Assembly (NCBI GenBank): GCA_015066925.1
Contig: SVNL01000013.1
Span: 1 to 32,239 of the forward strand
DNA from: Ruminococcus sp.
GTDB lineage: Bacteria > Bacillota > Clostridia > Oscillospirales > Ruminococcaceae
Direction: 5' to 3'
Length of the DNA stretch: 32,239 nt
Of the stretch, positions 15,993-23,622 are shown one piece after another. The translations under genes were made by a program, and so were the position numbers. Every line of letters begins with the position of its first letter. Position 1 is the first letter of the stretch. Below the pieces are notes generated by a model. It was given only the letters and a program-made list of their open reading frames with translations, was not told the origin of the DNA and searched no databases.

Positions 15993-17378
15993 ATGCCTAA
16001 TATGTCTTTAAATAAAGTTCCAATGCCTGAACAGGAACCATCTGTCAGAGCTGCTAACTTCAAGGAGGTTACTCTCGGCTATACTAAGGAAATGGCTATG
16101 GAGGAAGCTCAGAGATGTCTTAACTGTAAAAACAAACCGTGCGTCAGCGGATGTCCTGTAGGTGTAAGAATACCCGAATTTATCGAACAAATCGCACAAG
16201 GCAACTTCAAAGCCGCTTATGATATCATTAAAACTACAAACGGACTCCCTGCTGTATGCGGAAGAGTATGTCCACAGGAAAATCAATGCGAGGGTAAATG
16301 CGTCAGAGGTATTAAAGGCGAGCCTGTCGCAATAGGACGTCTTGAACGCTTTGCTGCTGATTATATGCTTGCACAAACTCAGGAAACACCTGAACTTACT
16401 GTTTCTAATGGGCATAAAGTAGCAATTGTCGGTGGCGGTCCATCAGGTCTGACCTGTGCAGCTGATCTTGCTAAGCTCGGATATAAAGTTACAATATTCG
16501 AAGCCTTTCATACCGCAGGCGGTGTTCTTATGTATGGTATACCTGAATTTCGTCTGCCTAAGGACATTGTTCAGAAAGAAATTGATGCTCTGAAAGCTAT
16601 GGGCGTTGAAATTATGACTAATATGGTTATCGGTAAGGTTCTTTCTGTTGACGAACTTATTGAAATGGGCTATGAAGCTGTCTTTATAGGTTCGGGTGCA
16701 GGTCTGCCGAGATTTATGGGAATTGAGGGTGAAGCTCTTATAGGTGTTTGCTCTGCTAATGAATACCTTACAAGAATTAACCTTATGAAAGGTTATCTTG
16801 ATGAATATGATACTCCTGTTTTAAAATCAAAAGCTGTTGCTGTTGTAGGCGGCGGAAACGTTGCTATGGATGCAGCAAGAAGTGCAAAACGTATGGGCGC
16901 TGAAAATGTTTATATAGTTTACAGACGTTCTGAATCTGAAATGCCTGCACGTCTTGAAGAAGTTCATCATGCCAAGGAAGAAGGTATTGAATTCCTTACA
17001 CTTAATAATCCTATAAAAATTCTGGGCGATGAAAACGGCAGAGTAAGAGCTATGGAATGTGTTAAAATGAAGCTTGGCTCACCGGATGAAAGCGGAAGAA
17101 GAAGTCCTGTTGAAATTATCGGTTCAAATTTTGAACTTGATGTTGATACAGTTATTATGTCTATAGGTACTTCTCCTAACCCTCTTATAAGAACTACTAC
17201 TAAGGGACTTGAGGTTAATAAAAGAGGCTGTCTTATTGTTAATGAGGATATGCTTACTTCACGTGAAGGAGTTTATGCAGGCGGCGATGCCGTTACAGGT
17301 GCCGCAACAGTTATTTTAGCTATGGGTTCAGGTAAAACCGCTGCTAAATCAATCGACGAATATATTAAGACTAAATAA
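15993..17378 (+). CDS. nfnB: NfnB-like NADPH / glutamate synthase small-subunit-like flavoprotein
   Basis: 461 residues. Two N-terminal [4Fe-4S] cluster motifs are visible: CLNCKNKPCVSGCP (C42, C45, C50, C54) and CGRVCPQENQCEGKC (C89, C93, C99, C103). An FAD-binding fold follows (VAIVGGGPSGLTCAADLA, 143-160), then an NADPH-binding fold (VVGGGNVAMDAARSAKRMG) with YRRSESEMPA, and the closing FAD motif GVYAGGDAVTGAATV. This is the layout of NfnB and of GltD/GltA proteins; pairing with an NfnA-type gene and absence of a large glutamate synthase gene favour NfnB. The N-terminus MPNMSLNKVPMPEQEP is normal for the family, so 15993 is the likely start, yet the only ribosome site (AAGGAGG, 15956-15962) is 30 bases upstream, an unusual distance. 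Confidence 0.87.
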   Translation: MPNMSLNKVPMPEQEPSVRAANFKEVTLGYTKEMAMEEAQRCLNCKNKPCVSGCPVGVRIPEFIEQIAQGNFKAAYDIIKTTNGLPAVCGRVCPQENQCEGKCVRGIKGEPVAIGRLERFAADYMLAQTQETPELTVSNGHKVAIVGGGPSGLTCAADLAKLGYKVTIFEAFHTAGGVLMYGIPEFRLPKDIVQKEIDALKAMGVEIMTNMVIGKVLSVDELIEMGYEAVFIGSGAGLPRFMGIEGEALIGVCSANEYLTRINLMKGYLDEYDTPVLKSKAVAVVGGGNVAMDAARSAKRMGAENVYIVYRRSESEMPARLEEVHHAKEEGIEFLTLNNPIKILGDENGRVRAMECVKMKLGSPDESGRRSPVEIIGSNFELDVDTVIMSIGTSPNPLIRTTTKGLEVNKRGCLIVNEDMLTSREGVYAGGDAVTGAATVILAMGSGKTAAKSIDEYIKTK

Positions 17379-17405
17379 GTCTTATAATAAATGGAGGTCT
17401 ATTAA

Positions 17406-17864
17406 ATGAATTTTAAAACATTTGTAAAGCTTGCTGTAGCAAGTTGTTCAACTGCATCAGTTATAAGCTTATCCACTATTAACGCTTATGCTGCTGAGGC
17501 AAGCAATACTGCATCAGGCGGTGCAGGTATGGGCGGTATGCTCATTTCTTTTGGTATTATCATCCTTTTCATGTATTTTGTTATGATAAGACCACAGAAG
17601 AAAAAGGAAAAAGAAACAAAATCTATGCAGGATAATATCCAGATTGGCGATGAGATTGTTACTATCGGCGGTATTGTAGGAATGGTTGTCCGTAAGGGTG
17701 ATGATAACGTTGTTATCGAAACAGGCGGTGAACGTAACAAGCTCCGTATAAAGCTTTGGGCAATTTCTGAAAACACTACTTCTCATGAAAGAACTGCTGC
17801 TGAAAAGGAAGCTTCCAAGGCAGAGAAAAAATCAAAGAAAAAAGATGACATTACTAACGAATAA
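17406..17864 (+). CDS. yajC: YajC, accessory subunit of the Sec translocase
   Basis: 152 residues. A signal-like N-terminal segment (about 1-30, ending AYAAE) and a Gly-rich linker precede the single conserved membrane helix (about 44-61) and the YajC signature FVMIRPQKKKEKETKSMQ, then the small cytoplasmic domain with IQIGDEIVTIGGIVG (78-92). A Lys/Glu-rich tail (about 132-152) makes it longer than the common ~100-residue forms. YajC associates with SecDF-YidC and assists protein export. The ribosome site is ATGGAGGT 9 bases before the ATG. It is cotranscribed with nfnAB (27-base gap), a pairing without an obvious functional link. Confidence 0.92.
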   Translation: MNFKTFVKLAVASCSTASVISLSTINAYAAEASNTASGGAGMGGMLISFGIIILFMYFVMIRPQKKKEKETKSMQDNIQIGDEIVTIGGIVGMVVRKGDDNVVIETGGERNKLRIKLWAISENTTSHERTAAEKEASKAEKKSKKKDDITNE

Positions 17865-17882
17865 TGTTCTTAAATATATCAA

Positions 17883-17922
17883 CTCCGCATATTATTTATA
17901 AATTAATATGCGGAGGTTTTTT
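17883..17922 (+). terminator. Terminator-like hairpin overlapping the next ribosome site
   Basis: CTCCGCATATTA (17883-17894) pairs perfectly with TAATATGCGGAG (17904-17915), 12 pairs, 9-base loop, followed by GTTTTTTA. The 3' arm contains the ribosome site GGAGG (17912-17916) of the gene starting at 17923. Confidence 0.8.
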
Positions 17923-18315
17923 ATGCTTAAAAACAAATTATGGACAGACCTTTTTTTAATTCCTGCAAGCCTTGTGGGAATTGGAACCATTATAATAATT
18001 CTGATGATTTTTTCAGCGTTTGTATGCTTTTTGACAGATAATTGCTCTGATTTATCCCCATTCACAGCCATCGCACTCGCTACAGGAACTTTCTGTTCAG
18101 GTTTTGTATGTGGGCGCTACAGAAGAAAAAGAGGACTTTTTGAAGGTCTATTATGCGGAAGTATAATTTATCTGATTTTACTTGCCGCAGGAACTTTATA
18201 TATCGGCTTCTTTTCATCACTCAGCATAAAAAAACTCCTCATATCAGCCATTTTCGGCGCAATAGGAGGAGTTTTCGGTGTAAATACAAAATATCCCAGA
18301 AGCTTATATCAATAA
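17923..18315 (+). CDS. TIGR04086-type small integral membrane protein (YrzE-like)
   Basis: 130 residues from the ATG at 17923; an earlier in-frame ATG (17908) lies inside the hairpin and its following bases are the ribosome site. Four hydrophobic helices (about 10-36, 46-64, 74-98, 104-120) are separated by short basic loops (GRYRRKRG). Position next to yajC and the four-helix layout match the TIGR04086 family of Firmicutes, whose function is unknown. The 3' end overlaps the 3' end of the convergent HtrA gene by 7 bases, and no terminator lies between them. Confidence 0.75.
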   Translation: MLKNKLWTDLFLIPASLVGIGTIIIILMIFSAFVCFLTDNCSDLSPFTAIALATGTFCSGFVCGRYRRKRGLFEGLLCGSIIYLILLAAGTLYIGFFSSLSIKKLLISAIFGAIGGVFGVNTKYPRSLYQ

Positions 18316-19748
18316 TCTCCCGAGGTATCTTCCATTACCTCAAATTCGATTTTATATTCTACAGGATTTCCTTCTTCATCAAAAAAAGCACACGTTGCAG
18401 GAATTTTTTCTCCAATCTCAAATTCCTTCAAAGCATTATAAAGCTCACTATGATTTGATACAGATTCTCCATTGATTTTTGTTATAAAATCGCCTGCTTC
18501 AAGCTGTGTTTCGGCAATTTTTGAATTCTCGTCAATTTCCATAATATAAATTCCGTAAAAATCTTCAGGGAGTTCATGTCCGAGTTCTTTTTCAACAACC
18601 TCTCTGCTTGATTTCGTATCAGTTGCAATAAGAGTTATTCCAACTCTGAATCTTCCCGAAACAAAGCCATTATCTATAAGCTCTTCTATAATAGGAAGAG
18701 CTTCATTTATTGTAATAGCAAAGCCAAGTCCCTCATAGCTTGAGCTTACATATTTTGATGAAGTAATTCCTATAACCTGACCGTACATATTTACAAGTGC
18801 ACCGCCTGAATTTCCGGGACTTATATCAGCATTTGTCTGAACACAATTCATTTCAAAGCCTGTTGAATCGCCTCTGATTTTACGATTTACAGCTGATACT
18901 ATACCATTTGTAACAGTTCCCGAAAGTCCTGCAGGATTACCGATTGCCATAACCTGTTCCCCTACTGTAATTTCATCTGAATCCCCGAATACAGCCTCTG
19001 AAAGATTATCAGCTTCGATTTTTATTACAGCTATATCTGTTTTTGAATCTCTTCCTATAATTTCAGCACTATACTCTTTATCATCACTTGTTTTTACAAT
19101 ATGATATCCCTCAGAATTAAGAACATGAGCATTTGTAACGATATATCCGTCATCAGACAAAATAATTCCTGAACCTGTATTCAGTCTGTTTACCATTGAC
19201 TTATCTGAATAAGTGTAAATTTCTATAATAGACGGTCTTACTTTTGCAGCGACACCCTCAGTAGTATATCTGCCTGTCTTATCCTTTTCAAGCATTTTAT
19301 CGTCAGACTTAGGCTTCGACTCTCTGTAAAGGACAACATTTTTTGACGGAGTATATTCATCAAAAAAGTTCGCACTGTTTGACAAATCTATAATTGCACA
19401 TACAATTGTCAGAAGTATAAGTGCACCGAAAGTAAGTGCCAGAAACACAGTAATCAATTTCCCATTTTTTGATTGCTTTGTTTCATAAAATTCACTACTG
19501 TCATAATAACCATACTCATTACTTGCTGTATGTGGATTTTCAAATCCAATAGGCTCATACATAAAATCGTCATATCTTCTGGTATTCTTTATCTCATTAT
19601 TTTCCTGCAATACAGCTGAATCAGCTTCAACGACTGTATGCTCTGAATTATTATTTAATACATCGGTATCTGAATTAATATCACTGCTGTTTAATTCATT
19701 ATTCTCATTATTATGACTTATAGTAAATAAGCTATCCTTATCGTCCAT
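18309..19748 (-). CDS. HtrA/DegP-like membrane-anchored serine protease with PDZ domain
   Basis: 479 residues. A long acidic, Asn/Ser-rich cytoplasmic N-terminus (1-95) precedes one membrane helix (about 97-120), so the protease faces outside. The trypsin-like domain (about 165-355) has the full triad: H208 in VTNAHVL, D238 in KTDIAVIKI and S314 in PGNSGGALVN. A PDZ domain follows (about 368-470; GDFITKINGESVSNHSEL). HtrA proteases degrade or refold misfolded exported proteins. The gene follows two-component kinase 2 after 16 bases, on the same strand, as in secretion-stress systems where the sensor controls the protease; that link is inference. An N-terminal tail of about 95 residues is longer than the roughly 50-70 seen in many Firmicute HtrA proteins. 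Confidence 0.92.
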   Translation of the reverse strand: MDDKDSLFTISHNNENNELNSSDINSDTDVLNNNSEHTVVEADSAVLQENNEIKNTRRYDDFMYEPIGFENPHTASNEYGYYDSSEFYETKQSKNGKLITVFLALTFGALILLTIVCAIIDLSNSANFFDEYTPSKNVVLYRESKPKSDDKMLEKDKTGRYTTEGVAAKVRPSIIEIYTYSDKSMVNRLNTGSGIILSDDGYIVTNAHVLNSEGYHIVKTSDDKEYSAEIIGRDSKTDIAVIKIEADNLSEAVFGDSDEITVGEQVMAIGNPAGLSGTVTNGIVSAVNRKIRGDSTGFEMNCVQTNADISPGNSGGALVNMYGQVIGITSSKYVSSSYEGLGFAITINEALPIIEELIDNGFVSGRFRVGITLIATDTKSSREVVEKELGHELPEDFYGIYIMEIDENSKIAETQLEAGDFITKINGESVSNHSELYNALKEFEIGEKIPATCAFFDEEGNPVEYKIEFEVMEDTSGDY

Positions 19749-19764
19749 AAAATCTCCTTTCAGA

Positions 19765-21183
19765 CTATTGCTTTACGGGTATTTTAATAATAAACTCAGT
19801 ATATTCACCTTTAACACTTTTAACTATTATCTGTCCGTTATGAAGATGAACTATTTTTCTTGAAATTGAAAGTCCAAGACCAAGTCCTGTTGTATCCTTG
19901 CCTCTTGATGAATCTGCTTTATAGAAACGATCAAAAACCTGTGGAAGCTCATCATTTTCAAGGCCATCGCCTGTATTTTTAACGCTTACATAGCAATATT
20001 TATCCATTTCATTAAATGAAAATGATATAACTCCGCCCTCATTTACAAATTTTATTGCATTTTCTACAAGATTGTAAATTACCTGCTGAATCAGGTCTTT
20101 ATCCGCAACAGCCATAAGCCTGTCAGAATCAAGCCCTTCAATTTCAATTTTTTTATCCTCAATTTTCTTTTCAAACATTAAAACAGTTGAAATAACCGTA
20201 TCTGTAAGATTTATTTCAGTAAAATTCGGAGTTAATGTTCCCGATTCGAAACGAGTCATATTAAGCATTGAGCTTACAAGAATACGAAGTCTTTTTATTT
20301 CCTGCGAAACAAGGATAAGATATTGCCCCTGTTTAGCTTTAGGAATAGTTCCATCAAGAATTCCATCAACAAATCCGCCGATTGTAGTCATAGGAGTCCT
20401 CAGCTCGTGAGATACATTTGCAATAAAGCTTTTGCTTACATCGTCACTTGTTTTCATAAAATCAGCCATTTTATTGAGTGCCGAAGCAAAATTACGCATT
20501 TCCTTTGAACCCGTAACCTTTATCTGTTCCGAAAAATCACCTTTAGCATATTTTTCAGTAATTTCGGCAATCGAATTTATCTGCTTCGTCATTCTTTTTG
20601 TACATCTTAAAAGAATAAATCCCGCTACTATAACTATAATCAAAATTGCTGTTGAGCATATAAGAAACAGCATAAATACAAAATTGTCAATCTCCTCAAC
20701 AGAACCGTATGCAAGAATATAAAAACGCTCTACTTCATCAGAATCGGCTTTTCCGACAAAGAACCTGTTTCCATAACAAATTGTCGGTTGCTGGGCAGAT
20801 ACTTTATCTGTGTCAAATTCAAGATATTCCCCTGCCTCAAGCTGATTTCGTTTTTCACTTGACAGCACAGAGTTTTTATAATTTTCATCCTTACACAGAA
20901 TACATTTTCCCGTTTCATCATAAACAATGAGTGTTATTCCGTTATAGTTACTAAAATTCGAGCTTATACGATCCATATCAGGAGAATTCATTTGACCGTT
21001 TTTTTCATATTCTCCCTGAATATTATTTATATAGATATCTGCAAGATTGGCTACCTCTTTAAATCTTTCTTCTCTGTACATCTGAGAAGAAAAACCGATA
21101 ATAAGCAAACCTATTCCCAAAACACAGGCAATGACAATCAAAAGGCAGATATAATAATAATTTCTGAATATATTTTTTTTCAC
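19765..21183 (-). CDS. Sensor histidine kinase of two-component system 2
   Basis: 472 residues. Membrane helices at about 10-31 and 166-192 enclose an extracytoplasmic sensor domain of about 130 residues. HAMP (about 193-245) is followed by the phosphoacceptor motif FIANVSHELRTPMTTIGGFV with His259, N box NLVENAIKFV (371-380), G1 box NTGDGL (403-408) and G2 box GLGLGLSI (433-440). All catalytic elements are present. Its cognate regulator lies upstream, 113 bases away, with a terminator-like hairpin in between (21229-21260); the HtrA gene follows at once. Likely role: sensing envelope or secretion stress, inferred only from the protease neighbour. Confidence 0.92.
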   Translation of the reverse strand: MKKNIFRNYYYICLLIVIACVLGIGLLIIGFSSQMYREERFKEVANLADIYINNIQGEYEKNGQMNSPDMDRISSNFSNYNGITLIVYDETGKCILCKDENYKNSVLSSEKRNQLEAGEYLEFDTDKVSAQQPTICYGNRFFVGKADSDEVERFYILAYGSVEEIDNFVFMLFLICSTAILIIVIVAGFILLRCTKRMTKQINSIAEITEKYAKGDFSEQIKVTGSKEMRNFASALNKMADFMKTSDDVSKSFIANVSHELRTPMTTIGGFVDGILDGTIPKAKQGQYLILVSQEIKRLRILVSSMLNMTRFESGTLTPNFTEINLTDTVISTVLMFEKKIEDKKIEIEGLDSDRLMAVADKDLIQQVIYNLVENAIKFVNEGGVISFSFNEMDKYCYVSVKNTGDGLENDELPQVFDRFYKADSSRGKDTTGLGLGLSISRKIVHLHNGQIIVKSVKGEYTEFIIKIPVKQ

Positions 21184-21228
21184 AATTATTTACTCCAATA
21201 CGCATCTGCTAAATTAAAGCAATATTTA

Positions 21229-21260
21229 TAAAAACAGGGACAGAACTGCGTTCTATCCCT
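21229..21260 (-). terminator. Terminator-like hairpin between regulator 2 and kinase 2
   Basis: On the minus strand AGGGATAGAAC pairs with GTTCTGTCCCT (21250-21260 with 21236-21246, one wobble) around a GCA loop and is followed by GTTTTTATAAAT. It would end or reduce transcription entering the kinase gene. Confidence 0.65.
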
Positions 21261-21296
21261 AAATAACCGTTCTTATTCCACAAAGATATAAGATTA

Positions 21297-21995
21297 TTAT
21301 TCTTCTTCATCCACTTCAAACTTATATCCGACGCCCCATACTGTTTTCAAAGCCCATTTATCAGAAACGCCTTCAAGCTTTTCACGGAGTCGTTTAATAT
21401 GAACATCAATCGTTCTTGAGTCGCCATAATATTCAAAGCCCCATACTTCATCAAGAAGCTGATCACGGGTATAAACTCTGTTTGCATTTGAAGCAAGGTA
21501 GAATAAAAGCTCAAGCTCTTTAGGTGGAGTATCAATAACCTTACCTGCAACTTTAAGTTCATATCGTGTCATATTGACAGATAATTTATCATATCTTACC
21601 TCTTTAGCCTCACTCTCAACATTAACAGCACCTATTCGGCGAGTAATGGCATTAATACGGGCAATTACCTCTTTAGCATCAAATGGCTTTACGATATAAT
21701 CATCTGCACCCAATTCAAGACCGATAACCTTATCAATTGTTTCACCTTTAGCTGTAATCATGATAATCGGTACATTTGATTTCTTTCTGATTTCTCTGCA
21801 AACCTGCCAGCCGTCAATCCCCGGAAGCATAATATCGAGCAAAATCAAATCAGGTTTCAAAGCATTAAATTTTGCAAGAGCTTCTTCACCATCGTGAGAA
21901 AGTATTACACCATACCCCTCTTTTTCGAGATATAAGCGAAGCAAATCACATATATTTTTATCATCATCAACGATAAGTACTTTATCAAGTGCCAT
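21297..21995 (-). CDS. OmpR-family response regulator of two-component system 2
   Basis: 232 residues from the ATG at 21995, which has the ribosome site AAAAGGGG; an in-frame ATG at 22028 has none. The receiver domain has D10-D12 (VDDDK), phosphoacceptor D54 (ILLDIMLPGIDG), T81 and K103 (IVKPF). The winged helix (about 130-230) is complete, with TPPKELELLFYL, the recognition region DSRTIDVHIKRLREKLEG and VWGVGYKFE. It should act with the kinase at 19765-21183. The C-terminus ends in an acidic DEEE. It is transcribed from a full-consensus promoter, divergent from the HAD-type gene at 22229. Confidence 0.94.
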   Translation of the reverse strand: MALDKVLIVDDDKNICDLLRLYLEKEGYGVILSHDGEEALAKFNALKPDLILLDIMLPGIDGWQVCREIRKKSNVPIIMITAKGETIDKVIGLELGADDYIVKPFDAKEVIARINAITRRIGAVNVESEAKEVRYDKLSVNMTRYELKVAGKVIDTPPKELELLFYLASNANRVYTRDQLLDEVWGFEYYGDSRTIDVHIKRLREKLEGVSDKWALKTVWGVGYKFEVDEEE

Positions 21996-22050
21996 AATTT
22001 TCAGCCCCTTTTCTGTTGTGTTCACCATTGAAATTCAACTATACACATAT

Positions 22051-22079
22051 ATTATACAACAATTTCATTAATATGTCAA
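22051..22079 (-). promoter_or_regulatory. Full-consensus promoter of two-component system 2
   Basis: On the minus strand TTGACA (22074-22079), exactly 17 bases, TATAAT (22051-22056). Predicted start near 22044, about 50 bases before the ATG at 21995. Confidence 0.85.
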
Positions 22080-22168
22080 CAATAATTTTACACTATTCAT
22101 ACAAACTTGCTAAAATGTGTAAACGATAAAGCAAACACCTTTGAAATTATTACGTTTCCCCCTTGCTG

Positions 22169-22197
22169 TTGACAAATTTCTTAGTATGGAGTATAAT
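22169..22197 (+). promoter_or_regulatory. Full-consensus promoter of the HAD-type gene
   Basis: TTGACA (22169-22174), exactly 17 bases, TATAAT (22192-22197), 31 bases before the ATG at 22229. It is back to back with the promoter of two-component system 2. Confidence 0.85.
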
Positions 22198-22228
22198 GAA
22201 CATATTATTAAGCAATGGAGAATGAGCT

Positions 22229-23536
22229 ATGGGATTTAATAATACCGATAAATTTAAATCTATAAATTCTGACCAAAAAAGCAACTATATAAATATGGTT
22301 TCAGCTATTGTAAAGGATAACGTAAAAGTTGTAAGCTTTAAAATATTTGATACATTGATTTTGTCAGGCTTCTGGGAAAATTCTGACCTGTTTCATATTA
22401 TGGAAAAAGAATTCTGCGACCTTTATGTAGGAAACAAAAGCTTTTATGAGCTTCGTAAAACAGCTGAAATAAAGGCGCAAAAAAAGTCTAAAACAGGCAA
22501 ACCTGAATTTAATGATATATATAAACAACTCGAAAAAATAAGCGGAATAAGTCCGGACAGTGCTGAAAAGCTTAAAAAACGTGAACTTGAACTTACTGAG
22601 TATTACTGCTATCCACGTGATTGTGGTTTAAGACTTTATAAGGACGCTCTTGAAGCAAAAAAGAAAACCGTTCTTATAACCGATTCATATCTTCCGAAAG
22701 AAACAATCGGTCGTATTCTTGAAAACTGCGGAATAAAAGATTACAGTGCCATTTTTTTCAGAAATCAGTATCAGTTGAAAAAATCGGGCGGTACAATTTT
22801 CCCGATTATTATAAAAAAGCTTGATTTGCGACAAGGACAGCTTGCACATGTAGGCGGAAATGTTGCTGATGACGTTGAAGCTCCTGTTATACAAGGTATA
22901 ACCGCAGTCTACCTTCCAAATTGTAAAGAGCTTATGATAAAATCAGGGCGTGTTGTTGCTTATGCCGAAAAAAAACTCGGTAAAAAATTTACATCACCAG
23001 AAAATCTCATTCTAAGATGTGCAATGCACCTTTATTCCGAAAAATTCTTTGATTATCCATCTAATCAGATTGTTTCAGGCGACTTTTGCGGAAGTATTGA
23101 TAATATAGGCTTTCTTACACTTGGAATTCTTTCACTCTCTAAGGATTATATTGTATCCTCAGAGGTAGAAGCCTTTGTAATTACCGCTTTGAGCAAAAAT
23201 CCAAACGTTTCTGAAATATGCACAGATTTCTCAGAACTGTTTGATAGTCATTATTCTGATATTTCAGAAAATTTTGATACAAACAATAGCAATGTATTCC
23301 TTGAATACTTCGTAAAACATGGCGAGATTTATGACAGAAATCTTATTCAGAAGCATCTTGACGTTGAACAGATGCAAAAATGGAACGATTCCATTACCAA
23401 AACTGAGCTTTCTTCCGATAACAATACAGAATATAAATTTGAGAAATATAGCGGAGATAATGAACTCGATGCAAAGCTGTTTCCAAAAGGCTCAAAACGT
23501 CGTGCGATTATGGAGAAAATTTTCAGTAAATTCTGA
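22229..23536 (+). CDS. HAD-superfamily fold protein with altered catalytic residues
   Basis: 435 residues; ribosome site TGGAG before the ATG. The first 230 residues follow the pattern of the HAD proteins of COG5610, often found with surface-polysaccharide genes: motif I region VVSFKIFDTLIL (34-45), a cap with FYELRKTAEIKA and IYKQLEKISG, motif II VLITDSYLP (148-155), motif III K184/K185 and motif IV HVGGNVADDV (207-216). In active members motif I is SFDIFDTL with Asp as nucleophile; here it is Lys38 (codon AAA). Motif IV usually reads GDN; here GGN. The enzyme is therefore probably inactive as a phosphatase and may bind a ligand or partner. The C-terminal 200 residues have no motif I recognise. 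It stands alone under a consensus promoter and no terminator is evident after it. Confidence 0.78.
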   Translation: MGFNNTDKFKSINSDQKSNYINMVSAIVKDNVKVVSFKIFDTLILSGFWENSDLFHIMEKEFCDLYVGNKSFYELRKTAEIKAQKKSKTGKPEFNDIYKQLEKISGISPDSAEKLKKRELELTEYYCYPRDCGLRLYKDALEAKKKTVLITDSYLPKETIGRILENCGIKDYSAIFFRNQYQLKKSGGTIFPIIIKKLDLRQGQLAHVGGNVADDVEAPVIQGITAVYLPNCKELMIKSGRVVAYAEKKLGKKFTSPENLILRCAMHLYSEKFFDYPSNQIVSGDFCGSIDNIGFLTLGILSLSKDYIVSSEVEAFVITALSKNPNVSEICTDFSELFDSHYSDISENFDTNNSNVFLEYFVKHGEIYDRNLIQKHLDVEQMQKWNDSITKTELSSDNNTEYKFEKYSGDNELDAKLFPKGSKRRAIMEKIFSKF

Positions 23537-23560
23537 TAATTTACATATTATATATTTTGC

Positions 23561-23589
23561 TTGATTTTTTTGATGATATGTGGTAAAAT
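23561..23589 (+). promoter_or_regulatory. Promoter of the lysophospholipase-like gene
   Basis: TTGATT (23561-23566), 17 bases, TAAAAT (23584-23589), with TG at 23581-23582. The ribosome site AAAGGAG follows at 23610-23616. Confidence 0.65.
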
Positions 23590-23622
23590 ATGTATGTTTA
23601 ATAATGAAGAAAGGAGTTTTTT

